Of a DNA stretch of 64,000 bases, positions 15,875 to 24,761 are shown piece after piece. A model generated the notes under the pieces. It saw only the letters and a list, made by a program, of their open reading frames with translations, was not told the origin of the DNA and made no database searches. Every line of letters begins with the position of its first letter. Within the stretch, counting starts at the first letter, position 1. Source of the DNA: Kitasatospora gansuensis (GTDB lineage: Bacteria; Actinomycetota; Actinomycetes; Streptomycetales; Streptomycetaceae); the NCBI RefSeq assembly GCF_014203705.1, contig NZ_JACHJR010000001.1, positions 248,001-312,000 of the forward strand. The letters run 5' to 3'. The position numbers were made by a program, and so were the translations under genes.

Positions 15875-16480
15875 CTACCCGTCCCACACCCCGGGGCCGA
15901 TGACGTGCAGGCCGGCCTGCGCGGCGATCCAGTCGGCGCGGGCGGCCTCGTGCGGTCCGACGTGGACGTAGAGGGTGTGGGTGTCGGCCGGGACTTCGCA
16001 GTAGAGGTCAGCACTGTGGACGGCGATCTGTACCTCGGCGTGCTTCGCCCCCGGCTGCAGGTCGAGTTCCGGTACGGCGGGCCATCGCGTCCACCACCAC
16101 TCCAGTGAGGCGGGCCCGGCTCCCACGGCGGACAGGAACGCTGCCTCGTAGCCGTCGGGAAGCGCACCGAGCGGCTGCCCCTCCTGCGTGAACTCCAGCG
16201 GCAGCAGTCGCGCCAGGCTGTCGGCGTCGCCGGGCAGTTCCTCGTCCAGGAGCCCGTGGAGGGGCTCACCGTCGGCCCCGACCGTGCCGTACTCCGCGCT
16301 GTACCAGGCCCCGGGGAGCGCCGCCCGCACGGTCAGCAGTTCCTCGACGGTGGCCAGCTTCGCGCGGGCGAAGACCTCCGTCTCGCTCAAGTCGGCGATC
16401 CGCAGCACTCTGCGGGCCTTGGCCAGGGCCTCGGTCAGATCCGTCGTTCTCAAGATGGGATAAGCGGTCGCGTGACTCAT
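15875..16480 (-). CDS. Hypothetical protein, 201 aa
   Basis: Not recognised. Soluble acidic protein without signal or membrane segments. Features visible: AYPILRTTDLTEALAKARRV at the N-terminus, a Trp-rich centre (LEWWWTRWPAVPELDL), then HAEVQIAVHSADLYCEVPAD and LYVHVGPHEAARADWIAAQA suggesting beta strands. Start taken at ATG 16480; GTG at 16498 is the alternative. Convergent with the F420-reductase-like gene with no room for a terminator between them. Confidence 0.65.
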   Translation of the reverse strand: MSHATAYPILRTTDLTEALAKARRVLRIADLSETEVFARAKLATVEELLTVRAALPGAWYSAEYGTVGADGEPLHGLLDEELPGDADSLARLLPLEFTQEGQPLGALPDGYEAAFLSAVGAGPASLEWWWTRWPAVPELDLQPGAKHAEVQIAVHSADLYCEVPADTHTLYVHVGPHEAARADWIAAQAGLHVIGPGVWDG

Positions 16481-16538
16481 GTGCGGGGACTGTGCCACAC
16501 ACCGCTGCCGCCGGACAACGGAGTTCAGTTACCACCGT

Positions 16539-17738
16539 CTAGTCCTCCAGCAGCTTGCAGACGAAGTCCTCCTGAACCGCGCGGAGTTGAGCCACCAACT
16601 CAGGAGTGATGGTGTCGCCCAGCTGCTTCGTGACGGAGAACGAGAGGCTGCGGCGGCCGTCCGGGGTGCCCACCGCGAGCTGCGTGTAGCCGAGGAAGTT
16701 CCCGGTGTGGCCGTACACCACCCCGCAGCGGGTGGTGTAGCGGAAGACCGCCAGGCCCGCCTCGTTACGGCCGGGGCCGGAAGGCTGGGAGGCGCCGTCG
16801 CGGAAGCTCAGCTGCTGCTCGTGCGTCTCCGGCGAGATCAGCCGCCCGCCCGCGTACGCGCCGGCGAAGGTCGCCAGTTCGCGCGGGGTCGAGACCATGC
16901 CACCCGCGGCCCAGAGACCGGACATGCCGAGCGCGGTACTGACGTCCTCCGGCTGCTCCGGCGAACCAGGCGGGGGACCGGCGTAGCCGTGCAGGTACGG
17001 CTCGGGGAGTGCGTACCCCTGCGGGAGGCTGGTGGCGTGCAGACCGAGCGGCTCGAACACGCTCGACTGCAGTAGGTCCTCGTACCGCTGCCCGGACGCG
17101 GCCTCGGCCATCAGGGCGACGGCGATGTTGTCGGAGTTGACGTACCGGTAGGTCGTTCCGGGCTGGAACTGCAGCGGCCGGTCGGCCACGAAGTCCAGCA
17201 GCTTCCGGGAGTCGAACTCCCGATGCGGATCGGCCGCGAGCAGTTCCTGGAAGGCCGGCGCACTGGGGTAGTCCGGCAGGCCGCTGGTATGTCCGAGCAG
17301 GTCACGCAGGGTCACCGCACCCCAGTGGGAAGGGAGTTCGGGCAGGCGCTGCGCGATGGTGTCGTCCAGGCTCAGCAGACCGCAGTCGACCAGGGCCAGC
17401 GCGACCGCGCCGCTGTACGCCTTCGAGACACTGGCCAGCCGCATGTGATCGTCCGGCTGAGGCCGCTCGGGCCGGCCGAGTTCGGCGATCCCGGCCGAGT
17501 AGGTCTCGGTCCGGCCGTCCACCCGCAGCACGGCGATCGCACCGGGCGGCCCGTCCGGCGCCCCGACGAGCTCCGCCAACCCGCGCCACAACTCGTGCTC
17601 CCCGCTCGGTGACGGTCCGACAGGAGCGAGGGCCGGCGCGGGCGCGGTCCCGGTGAGAGCGAGGGTGGCCAGCAGAACGACGACGGTGGAGCGCAGCCGA
17701 GGACGTCGAAGGGCGTACGGGCGTGATGCTGACGGCAC
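16539..17738 (-). CDS. Secreted serine hydrolase of the beta-lactamase / D-Ala-D-Ala carboxypeptidase family
   Basis: 399-aa class C beta-lactamase-fold enzyme. N-terminal signal sequence (STVVVLLATLALTGTAPAPA, cleavage near ALA). Catalytic motifs: S-x-x-K as LASVSKAY near residue 102, Y-x-N as YVNSDN, and HTG as YGHTGNFLG near the C-terminus. LLGHTSGLPDYP is also typical. GTG at 17738 is preferred because the GGAGAGG site directly abuts the alternative GTG at 17747. Probably a D-amino-acid carboxypeptidase or esterase in the wall compartment. Transcribed alone. The 17748-18015 region upstream holds no gene I can support. Confidence 0.88.
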   Translation of the reverse strand: MPSASRPYALRRPRLRSTVVVLLATLALTGTAPAPALAPVGPSPSGEHELWRGLAELVGAPDGPPGAIAVLRVDGRTETYSAGIAELGRPERPQPDDHMRLASVSKAYSGAVALALVDCGLLSLDDTIAQRLPELPSHWGAVTLRDLLGHTSGLPDYPSAPAFQELLAADPHREFDSRKLLDFVADRPLQFQPGTTYRYVNSDNIAVALMAEAASGQRYEDLLQSSVFEPLGLHATSLPQGYALPEPYLHGYAGPPPGSPEQPEDVSTALGMSGLWAAGGMVSTPRELATFAGAYAGGRLISPETHEQQLSFRDGASQPSGPGRNEAGLAVFRYTTRCGVVYGHTGNFLGYTQLAVGTPDGRRSLSFSVTKQLGDTITPELVAQLRAVQEDFVCKLLED

Positions 17739-18015
17739 TGGTGCCACCCTCTCCAGAGACTGCCCGCGCGAACCCGCGCCCGGGCTGGAACGGACCGGAA
17801 CGAGCTAGCCATGACCGGCCACCCGCCCGGCCAAACGAACCCGCCCGACCCGTGACCTGGTTGGAGCAACCAGGCGGGCACGGTCTGTCCGCTGGAGGAC
17901 CAGCTTGCGGCCGTACGGGCGACGTTCCCGGAGTTCGCCGACAAGCTCTCCGGCGATGGTCCAAGTACTGCTCGTACCGTCCGGGGCTGCCGCCAGCCCG
18001 CTCACCAGTCGGCCG

Positions 18016-18582
18016 TCATCTGCCCGGGGAAAGAGCACCTTCCAACCTCCGCGGCAGTGGGTAGACCCGCTCCGCGGGAAAAAGCCGCTGGGCCTTGGCG
18101 GCCTGCCCAGTCTGTATCAGCGCCGCCGCCTTGCGGACCTGCGGGGTGAGGTCGGTGAGGCTGACGATCCAGTCGTCGGCGAAGGTGCGGATCAGGTGGC
18201 GGCCGATGCCGACCTGGATGCTGTAGTGGTTCAGCGCCGCTCCGCGGGGCGAGCGTTCCGGGTCCCACTGGACGTGTACGGCAGCTTGGGCCACGGCTGC
18301 GGGGTCGGCGGTCGTGAGCGTGGCCCGGGACAGCGCCGCCTCCCAGCCCTGCCGGGTGATCCGCACCGCGAGAACACGCTCCTGACCAGGCTTACGGGCC
18401 CAGTTGCTGCGGTGCATCAGCCACGGGAACGAGGGCTTGATCCACGTCATCCGGTGGAACGAGAACGGCGCGACGAAGCGGCCGGCTTGCAGCGCCGCGT
18501 CGGCGATCGCAGGCGCGTACGCCTGGTAGACCACGATCGTGTGGGCATCGTAGTCCGCTCGAATCTCGTACTGGGGTGCCAT
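18016..18582 (-). CDS. DUF4291 family protein
   Basis: 188-aa cytoplasmic protein of unknown function. The family is recognised from [80 protein letters not shown] and [21 protein letters not shown]. Length is typical. ATG at 18582 chosen as the conserved start ([11 protein letters not shown]). Lies 92 bases downstream of an oxidoreductase on the same strand. Confidence 0.85.
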   Translation of the reverse strand: MAPQYEIRADYDAHTIVVYQAYAPAIADAALQAGRFVAPFSFHRMTWIKPSFPWLMHRSNWARKPGQERVLAVRITRQGWEAALSRATLTTADPAAVAQAAVHVQWDPERSPRGAALNHYSIQVGIGRHLIRTFADDWIVSLTDLTPQVRKAAALIQTGQAAKAQRLFPAERVYPLPRRLEGALSPGR

Positions 18583-18674
18583 GCATCGCACCCTGCCACC
18601 TGCTCCACCCGCACCGCGAACCGTTTTCCCCGCCGCGCCTGAGGCCGCGTCAACTCCCCTCTGAACAAAACTGA

Positions 18675-19559
18675 TCAGCGCAACGACCGCTCCGCCTCCG
18701 CCAACAGCTCGACCACCCGCAGGCCGAAGGCCGCGTCGCACGGGTGCGCCGTACCGTCCGCCGCCGAGGCGAGCAGCGCCGAGACCGCTCGGGCGTACGC
18801 CGCCTGCGGGCTCTCGTTCCGGTCCGGCATCACCAACCGGCCTGCCTCGCCGCGGAGTTCGACCACCACTCCGTCCACGGCGGCGGCCACCGGGGTGGTC
18901 AGGCTCAGCGTCAGGGTGCTGGAGGCGCCGCCGACGTGCCGCAGGACCAGGTGCACGGTGTCCAACGGCCCGGCCACCGCGGTGACTTCGGTGGCGTCGC
19001 CGAGCACCGGGAGCAGCATCGAGAGCGCGTGCGGGCCGACGTCCCACAGGGCGCCCTTCTCCCGCCGCCAGGGCGAGTCCGCGTACGGGCTGGCGCTGTC
19101 CGGCGCGAAGACCGAGCCGAACCACTCCGCCCGGGCGGTGAACCAGCCGCCCCGCGCGGCCTGTTCGGCCAGCCAGGCGGCCTGGTCGGCGCCGAACCGG
19201 AGGGTGAAGAACACCACCGAGGCGACCTTCGCCCGCTCGGCCGCCGCGGCCACGCCGCGCGCCTGATCGACCGTCAGCGCCACCGGTTTGTCCAGCAGCA
19301 GGTGCTTGCCCGCCTCGGCCGCCCGCACCGCGTACTCGGCCTGCACCGCCGGGGGCAGCGCGATCGACACCGCGTCCACCTCGGCGAGCAGCCGCTCGAC
19401 GTCGGCGAACGCGGGCACGCCGTAACCAGCCGCCAACTCCTCGGCCGCCTCGGGCCGTCGGCCCCACACCCCGGCGAACTCCGCCTCCGGGTGGGCGGCC
19501 AGGGCCGGTGCGTGCACCCGCTGTGCCCAGGGGCCGGTGCCCAACAGTCCGATCCGCAT
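18675..19559 (-). CDS. Gfo/Idh/MocA family oxidoreductase
   Basis: 294-aa NAD(P)-dependent sugar or inositol dehydrogenase-like protein. Rossmann start [20 protein letters not shown], then [17 protein letters not shown] and the family [15 protein letters not shown] motif (DKP in place of the usual EKP; the Lys is the catalytic or cofactor-positioning residue). [20 protein letters not shown] supplies the substrate-domain His. On the short side for the family. Starts 31 bases after an O-methyltransferase on the same strand, so they are probably co-transcribed. Substrate unknown. Confidence 0.88.
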   Translation of the reverse strand: MRIGLLGTGPWAQRVHAPALAAHPEAEFAGVWGRRPEAAEELAAGYGVPAFADVERLLAEVDAVSIALPPAVQAEYAVRAAEAGKHLLLDKPVALTVDQARGVAAAAERAKVASVVFFTLRFGADQAAWLAEQAARGGWFTARAEWFGSVFAPDSASPYADSPWRREKGALWDVGPHALSMLLPVLGDATEVTAVAGPLDTVHLVLRHVGGASSTLTLSLTTPVAAAVDGVVVELRGEAGRLVMPDRNESPQAAYARAVSALLASAADGTAHPCDAAFGLRVVELLAEAERSLR

Positions 19560-19590
19560 TCCGTGCTCCTTAAAACCGACTACTGCTGAA

Positions 19591-20259
19591 CTACCGCTCC
19601 ACCCGGATCAGGGTGAAGCCGTCGTACCCCTTGGTGCCGACCGTCTGGATCGAGGTCGCCGTCACCCGGTCCGAGGCCGCAAGTTCGTCGTGCAGCCGAC
19701 GGGTGCCCAGGACGCTCGGGTCGGTGCTGTCGGCGTCGGCGACCGCGCCGCCGCGCACCACGTTGTCCACCACGATCAGGGTGCCCGGGTGCGCGTGCTC
19801 GATCGCCCAGGCCACGTAGTCCGGGTTGCTCACCTTGTCGGCGTCGATGAAGTAGAAGTCGAACGGCTCGACTCCCTCGGCGTCGAGCGCCGCCAGCGTG
19901 TCGGCGGCCCGGCCGATCCTGACCTCGACCTGCTTGCCCAGTCCGGCCAGTTCGAGGTTCTGCCGGGCCACCTCGGCGTGCCGGGCGTCGATCTCCAGCG
20001 TGATCAGCTGCCCGTCCGCCGGGAGCGCCCGCCCGAGCCAGATCGTGCTGTACCCGCCGAGCATGCCGACCTCCAGGATCCGCTTCGCCCCGGCCGTCCT
20101 GGCCAGCAGGTGCAGCAGCTTGCCCTGGTTCGGCGCGACCGCGATCTGCGGCAGGTCGGCCTCGTCGGCGGCCGCCAGCGCGGCCGTCAGCACCTGGTCG
20201 TCGCCGATCAGCTGCGCACTGAAGTACTCGTCGACCTTGGTCCACTGCTCCTGGCCCAC
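19591..20259 (-). CDS. Class I SAM-dependent O-methyltransferase (caffeoyl-CoA OMT type)
   Basis: 222-aa methyltransferase for catechol-like hydroxyls. Motifs: QGKLLHLLARTAGAKRILEV then GMLGGYSTIWLGRAL (SAM motif I), GQLITLEIDARHAEVARQNL (motif II acidic residue), FDFYFIDADK (metal-binding Asp) and GTLIVVDNVVRGGAVAD with the Asn/Asp ligands. GTG at 20259 has GGAGGA five bases upstream, so the longer open frame is not used. First gene of an operon with the Gfo/Idh/MocA oxidoreductase, separated from the DedA gene by a hairpin. Confidence 0.9.
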   Translation of the reverse strand: MGQEQWTKVDEYFSAQLIGDDQVLTAALAAADEADLPQIAVAPNQGKLLHLLARTAGAKRILEVGMLGGYSTIWLGRALPADGQLITLEIDARHAEVARQNLELAGLGKQVEVRIGRAADTLAALDAEGVEPFDFYFIDADKVSNPDYVAWAIEHAHPGTLIVVDNVVRGGAVADADSTDPSVLGTRRLHDELAASDRVTATSIQTVGTKGYDGFTLIRVER

Positions 20260-20327
20260 TGCGATCCTCCGTGTCCGTCGTGTCAGTCCCTCGGTGATCA
20301 ACCAACACCTTAGTACTGGAATGCGAA

Positions 20328-20361
20328 CCGCCGGTGACCCCCGTGCGGGGATCACCGGCGG
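20328..20361 (-). terminator. Rho-independent-like hairpin after dedA-family gene
   Basis: CCGCCGGTGA pairs with TCACCGGCGG; inside it CCCC pairs with GGGG across one mismatch, with loop GTGC. Sits 31 bases past the DedA stop and ahead of the O-methyltransferase, separating two same-strand units. Confidence 0.65.
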
Positions 20362-20392
20362 CCGGTCACGCTGGCACTTCGTCAGCCGACCC

Positions 20393-21091
20393 TCAGTCAG
20401 CCGCAGGAGCCGGAACGGCCTCGGTCCCGGCCTCCGCCGAGGCCTCGCCCTCCGCTGCCGGCTGCCCGCCCGAGGTCTCCGGGTGCTCGGCCCGGTGCTT
20501 GGCCGCCCGGCGCTTGAGCACCCAGGCGGACCCGGCGCCGAACAGCGCGGCGAGGATCAGGCCGACCCAGGAGAAGCTCTTCAGCCACTGCTCGGCGGCC
20601 TTGCCCACGGTGTAGATCAGCCAGGTGGTGCCACCGGCCCAGATGACGCCGCCGAGCACGTTGGCGATCAGGAACTTCCAGTACGGCATCTTCAGCGAGC
20701 CCGCGAGCGGCCCGGCGAAGATCCGCAGCAGGGCGATGAACCGGCCGAAGAAGACCGCCCACATGCCCCACTTCTGGAACGACCGCTCGGCGGTGGCCAG
20801 ATGATCGGGGCCGAAGTGCTTGGGGAACTTCCGGCCGAGTTTCTCGAAGAGTGGCTTGCCGCCCTTGCGCCCGATCGAGTAGCCGATCGAGTCGCCGATG
20901 ATCGCACCGGCGATCGCGCACGCCGCCACCAGCCAGGGGTTGACCACGCCGCTGGCGGCCAGCACCGAGGCCGTCACCAACGCGATCTCGCCGGGCAGCG
21001 GGATGCCCAGGCTCTCCAGCAGGATGATCACGCCGACGAGCGCGTACACCGCGTTCGGTGGCACGCTCTCCAGCCATACGTCGATGTGCAA
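20393..21091 (-). CDS. DedA family integral membrane protein
   Basis: 232-aa VTT/SNARE-associated-domain protein, a polytopic inner-membrane family linked to lipid carrier flipping and envelope homeostasis. Recognisable from VGVIILLESLGIPLPGEIAL (family signature with the conserved Glu and Pro), AIIGDSIGYSIGRKGGKPL, FGRFIALLRIFAGPLAG (F-x-R-x-x-P/R-type motif) and the C-terminal helices. The hydrophilic Ala/Glu tail after residue 190 is extra. TAGGCT at 21177-21182 (minus) is a likely -10 element. Confidence 0.92.
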   Translation of the reverse strand: MHIDVWLESVPPNAVYALVGVIILLESLGIPLPGEIALVTASVLAASGVVNPWLVAACAIAGAIIGDSIGYSIGRKGGKPLFEKLGRKFPKHFGPDHLATAERSFQKWGMWAVFFGRFIALLRIFAGPLAGSLKMPYWKFLIANVLGGVIWAGGTTWLIYTVGKAAEQWLKSFSWVGLILAALFGAGSAWVLKRRAAKHRAEHPETSGGQPAAEGEASAEAGTEAVPAPAAD

Positions 21092-21247
21092 GGTCGGATA
21101 CCTCCGGGGCAGGACGCTCGGTCGGCGAGAGTCGCGAGGGTCGGGAGAGTCGGCAAGGTCATGAAGAGTTCAGGGCAGCCTAACCCGGTCGGCCGATCCA
21201 CCCGGTAACAGTCACGTCCCGGAGTCCCGGTCAGTTCCCCACCCCGG

Positions 21248-21871
21248 TCAGTTCCCGCCGCCGGCCAGCCCGCGGTGCAGCAGCGCGGTGAGGGTGTCGA
21301 CGATCTCCCCGTCGGTGGCGCCCGGGCCGTGCTCACCCGCCGTCAGCACCGCGTAGCCGAACATCGAGAGCATGCCGCCCATCGCGGCGGCCACCAACTC
21401 CGGTTCCCCCGGCAGGCGGTGGCCCTGTTCGCGCATGTACTCCAGGTGGTCGCGGAACACCGCGGTCTCGGCCGCCAGCGCAGCCCAGGCCCGGCCCGAA
21501 CCGGGCGGCTCGGCCATCGTCGACTGGGTCAGCGCGATCACCACCGGGAGGTGGTCGCGGAAGACCTGCCAGGAGACGGCCAGGTGCGCGCGCAGCTGCT
21601 CCTGGTCGGAGAGGTCGTGCTCCCGGTCGTGGCCGTCGGCGGCGATCGCCTGGTCGGCCTGCTCGCCCATCTCCCGCAACAGGGCCTGGAGCAGTTCGTC
21701 CTTGCTCGCGAAGTGGTCGTAGAACGAGCCGGTGGCCCGCCCGGCGGCCCGGGTGATGTCGGTGATCTTGGTGTTCAGGTAGCCGTGCTCGACGAACAGC
21801 CGCCGGGCCGCCTCCTTCAGGGCCGCCTCGGTCTCGGCCGCCCGCTCCTTGCGCACTCCCACCTGGTCCAC
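21248..21871 (-). CDS. TetR family transcriptional regulator
   Basis: 207 aa. N-terminal [23 protein letters not shown] then [20 protein letters not shown] and KDELLQALL, a textbook TetR DNA-binding domain; the remainder is a helical ligand-binding domain. GTG at 21871 is preferred over GTG at 21892 because of AGGA spacing. Divergent from an FAD-dependent monooxygenase, with several repeats in the shared promoter, so it probably controls that gene. Confidence 0.9.
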   Translation of the reverse strand: MDQVGVRKERAAETEAALKEAARRLFVEHGYLNTKITDITRAAGRATGSFYDHFASKDELLQALLREMGEQADQAIAADGHDREHDLSDQEQLRAHLAVSWQVFRDHLPVVIALTQSTMAEPPGSGRAWAALAAETAVFRDHLEYMREQGHRLPGEPELVAAAMGGMLSMFGYAVLTAGEHGPGATDGEIVDTLTALLHRGLAGGGN

Positions 21872-21921
21872 TCCCTGTCCTCTTGACGCCACGCTCCGGG
21901 CCTCAGCATACTGAGCCCGGT

Positions 21922-21954
21922 TTCACCGAATAGAGATTCACCGAATCATGATTC
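21922..21954. promoter_or_regulatory. Repeat-rich operator region between TetR and monooxygenase
   Basis: TTCACCGAAT occurs twice (21922-21931, 21937-21946). Overlapping these are the inverted repeat GATTC-ACC-GAATC (21935-21947) and the perfect 12-bp palindrome GAATCATGATTC (21943-21954). The last ends just before the AGGAGG site of the monooxygenase. Likely TetR operator. Confidence 0.6.
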
Positions 21955-21965
21955 AGGAGGTTGTC

Positions 21966-23105
21966 ATGCGGATCACCGTCATCGGCGGCGGCGTGGCCGG
22001 AGCGGCGAGCGCCATCGCGCTGCGCCGGACCGGCGCCGAGGTCACCGTGCACGAGGCGTACCCGGACCCGGCCGGGCCGGTGGGCTCCTTCCTCAGCCTG
22101 GCCTCCAACGGACTGCGCGCACTGGACGTGCTCGGCTGCCTGCCCGAGGTGCAGCGGCGCGGCTTCGAGGTGGCCGAGCAGCGGATGTGGTCCGCCTCCG
22201 GGCGCCTGCTCGGCGCGATGCCGCGCGGCCGGCTCGCCGGGGACGCCCTGCGCAGCGTCACCCTGATGCGGGGTCAGCTGGTCGAGGCGCTGCGCACCGA
22301 GGCCGAACGGGCCGGCGTCACGGTCCGCACCGGGCAGCGCCTGACCGGGCTGACCGAGCACGAGGGCGGCGTACGGGCGGAGTTCGCCGACGGCTCCGCC
22401 ACCGAGGCCGACCTGCTGGTCGGCGCGGACGGTCTCCGCTCGGCCACCCGTACGCTGCTCGACCCGGCCGCGCCGAACCCGGCGTACGCGGGGCTGTACA
22501 GCGTCTCGGGCCGGTCCGAGGGAGTGCCGGGTGACCCGTCCTGCTTCAACATGACCTTCGGCCGCAACGGCGCCTTCGTCCACCTCCCGACCCCCGACGG
22601 CTCCACCTGGTGGTCGGCCCAGGTCGCCACCCCCGAGCCGCCGGACCTGGCCGCCGTCCCGCTCGCCGACTGGCCCGCCCGGCTGGCCGGGGTGTACCGG
22701 CACGAGGAACTGCCGCTCGCCCTGCTCCGGGCGACCACCGAGGTGCACCGCCCGACCCTGATGCACACGCTGCCCGCCGTACCGGCCTGGCACGGCGGCC
22801 GGGTGGTCCTGGTCGGCGACGCCGCCCATCCGGTCGGCGCGGGACAGGGCGCCTCGATGGCGCTGGAGGACGCGGTGGTGCTGGCCCAGGTGCTGGGCCG
22901 GGGCGGCTCGCTCGCCGAGTACGAGCGGCTCCGCCGGGCCCGGATCGGCCGGATGCTCAAGGCGGCCGCCGCCAACCGGGACGCCAAGACCGCGGGCCCG
23001 GTCGGCCGCCGGGTCAACGACCTGGTGATGCCGCTGGTGTTCCGACACCTCTACACCCGGTCCACCGACTGGCTCTACACCCACGAACTCGGCGCCCTGG
23101 CCTGA
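21966..23105 (+). CDS. FAD-dependent monooxygenase (PHBH fold)
   Basis: 379-aa class A flavoprotein hydroxylase-like enzyme. GxGxxG FAD loop at the start (RITVIGGGVAGAASAIAL), the DG-type motif in ADLLVGADGLRSATRTLLDP, and the GD motif VVLVGDAAHPVGAGQGASMA, which contacts the FAD ribose. ATG at 21966 has AGGAGG five bases upstream. TetR-controlled flavin monooxygenases of this kind commonly detoxify or inactivate aromatic antibiotics such as tetracyclines and rifamycins; here that is inference. Ends 19 bases from a convergent methyltransferase. Confidence 0.9.
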   Translation: MRITVIGGGVAGAASAIALRRTGAEVTVHEAYPDPAGPVGSFLSLASNGLRALDVLGCLPEVQRRGFEVAEQRMWSASGRLLGAMPRGRLAGDALRSVTLMRGQLVEALRTEAERAGVTVRTGQRLTGLTEHEGGVRAEFADGSATEADLLVGADGLRSATRTLLDPAAPNPAYAGLYSVSGRSEGVPGDPSCFNMTFGRNGAFVHLPTPDGSTWWSAQVATPEPPDLAAVPLADWPARLAGVYRHEELPLALLRATTEVHRPTLMHTLPAVPAWHGGRVVLVGDAAHPVGAGQGASMALEDAVVLAQVLGRGGSLAEYERLRRARIGRMLKAAAANRDAKTAGPVGRRVNDLVMPLVFRHLYTRSTDWLYTHELGALA

Positions 23106-23124
23106 CCGTTCGGTACTCCACGGC

Positions 23125-23910
23125 TCAGCCCCGGCGCAGCGCCAGCGCCAGACCGACCGTGCCGACGATCCGGGCCCGCTGGTCCGGCAGGTCCAGGGCC
23201 AGCACCCGGAACAGCCAGCCGAACCGGCCGGCCAGCGGCACCGTCCGGGCGTCCCGCAGCAGCTCGTGCGAGCGGACGCCCCAGGGCATCGGCGGCACCT
23301 TGTACCCCCGCCGGTCGGCCCGGCCCGCCTTGGTCATGGTGGAGAACCAGCGCGGTACGACGTCGAACAGCAGCGTCCCGCCGGGGAAGCGTTCGGCGCA
23401 GCGGGTGAACAGCTCGCGCACCTCGGCGGGCTCCAGGTACATCAGCAGGCCCTGCGCGACGATCAGCACACCGAGCGCCGGGTCCACCTCGCCGAACCAG
23501 GCCGGGTCGGTCGCCGAGCAGGCCAGCAGGCGCTGCCTCGGTTCGGGGGGCAGCAGCCGTTCGCGCAGCTCGACGGCCTCCGGCAGGTCGACGGTCAGCC
23601 ACTGGGCCCGGCCGTTGTCGACCCGCCAGTACTGGGTCTCCAGGCCGTCGCCGAGGCAGACCACGGTGCCGCGCGGGCAGCGCCGCAGGAAGTCCGCCAC
23701 CTCCTGGTCGAACAGGCCGCACCGGGCGCCCTGCAGCCGGCTGGCGAAGCCCTTGCCGCTGCCGAACCGTTCGGCGAACGGGTAGTCCAGCCGCTCGACC
23801 AGCTCGACCGCCTTCGGGTCGGGGTACGGCGTACCGGGCCGCCGGGCCTCCACTGCCCGGTGGTACAGCGTCCACAACGCCGTCTCGGGGATCGCCGACA
23901 GCTCCTCCAC
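23125..23910 (-). CDS. Class I SAM methyltransferase, leucine-carboxyl-methyltransferase-like
   Basis: 261-aa member of the LCMT/Tcmp-type family often found in polyketide loci. Motifs: LWTLYHRAVEARRPGTPYPD, GTVVCLGDGLETQYWRVDNG (SAM motif), WLTVDLPEAVELRERLL (acidic residue), LIVAQGLLMYLEPAEVRELF and GGTLLFDVVPRWFSTMTKAG. GTG at 23910 is preferred because AAGGGA lies six bases upstream; the frame extends further. Substrate unknown. Divergent from another methyltransferase that starts 95 bases away. Confidence 0.85.
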   Translation of the reverse strand: MEELSAIPETALWTLYHRAVEARRPGTPYPDPKAVELVERLDYPFAERFGSGKGFASRLQGARCGLFDQEVADFLRRCPRGTVVCLGDGLETQYWRVDNGRAQWLTVDLPEAVELRERLLPPEPRQRLLACSATDPAWFGEVDPALGVLIVAQGLLMYLEPAEVRELFTRCAERFPGGTLLFDVVPRWFSTMTKAGRADRRGYKVPPMPWGVRSHELLRDARTVPLAGRFGWLFRVLALDLPDQRARIVGTVGLALALRRG

Positions 23911-24005
23911 CGCATTTCCCTTCACCGAGCCGACCCCCACGGCATTCTGACACCGCGTCGGACCCTGGCCGCCGAGGCGCAGCGGCCGTTTGCGATCCTG
24001 AGGTG

Positions 24006-24653
24006 ATGTCAGAGACCTCAGCACACGGCCCGGTCCGGCGCAGCTACGACACGGTGTCCGAGGAGTACCGGCGCCGGATCGGCGACGAGCTCGCCCACAA
24101 GCCGCTCGACCGGGCCCTCCTCGCGGCCTTGATCGAACAGACCGAGCCCGGCACCCCGATCGCCGACCTGGGCTGCGGCCCCGGCCACATCGCGGGCTGG
24201 CTGGCCGAACAGGGCGCCCGCCCGGTCGGCGTCGACCTCTCCCCCGCGATGGTCGGCATCGCCCGCCGGGAGCACCCGAAGCTGGAGTTCCGCGAGGGCG
24301 ACCTGCTCCATCTCCCGGCGGCGGACGGCGAGTTCGGCGCGGCGATCGCGCTCTACTCGGTCATCCACCTGGCGCCGGCCGAACTGCGCCCCGCCTTCAC
24401 CGAGATCCACCGCACCCTGCGCCCCGGCGGCCTGCTGCTGCTCGCCTTCCACCTCGGCACCGAGGTCAGGCACCTGACCGAGTGGTGGGACCACCCGGTG
24501 GACGTGGACTTCCACTTCCTCGACCTCACGACCGTCGAGGAGTCGCTCACCAGCACCGGCTTCACGGTCGAAGCCCGCCTGGAGCGCACCAACTACCCCC
24601 AGGAGGCCGAGACCCGCCGCGGCTACCTGCTGGCCCGCCGCGACCGGCCGTAG
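24006..24653 (+). CDS. Class I SAM-dependent methyltransferase
   Basis: 215-aa small-molecule methyltransferase (Methyltransf_11/25 type). SAM motif I IADLGCGPGHIAGWL, motif II acidic PVGVDLSPAMVGIAR, FREGDLLHLPAADGEF, ALYSVIHLAPAELR, then LRPGGLLLLAFHLG. ATG at 24006 taken; GTG at 24003 is possible. It is clearly related to the methyltransferase at 53448-54095 (same SVIH-APAEL and PGG-LLLAF blocks). Substrate unknown. Confidence 0.87.
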   Translation: MSETSAHGPVRRSYDTVSEEYRRRIGDELAHKPLDRALLAALIEQTEPGTPIADLGCGPGHIAGWLAEQGARPVGVDLSPAMVGIARREHPKLEFREGDLLHLPAADGEFGAAIALYSVIHLAPAELRPAFTEIHRTLRPGGLLLLAFHLGTEVRHLTEWWDHPVDVDFHFLDLTTVEESLTSTGFTVEARLERTNYPQEAETRRGYLLARRDRP

Positions 24654-24689
24654 TCCGCTGACGTGCTCAGCCCACCAGGCGTACGGGGT

Positions 24690-24725
24690 CCGCCCCGACC
24701 GGCCGGGACCGGCGGGTCGGGGCGG
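24690..24725. terminator. Bidirectional hairpin between methyltransferase and hydrolase
   Basis: CCGCCCCGACC (24690-24700) pairs perfectly with GGTCGGGGCGG (24715-24725), loop 14 bases, between two convergent gene ends. Confidence 0.65.
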
Positions 24726-24761
24726 TTGTGCAGCTGCCTGCCGTCTGCTGACGGCCTGGTG

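Noticed and set aside
17805..18038. A 77-codon minus-strand ORF upstream of the serine hydrolase
   Set aside because: No ribosome site, no recognised motif, and it overlaps the end of the DUF4291 gene.
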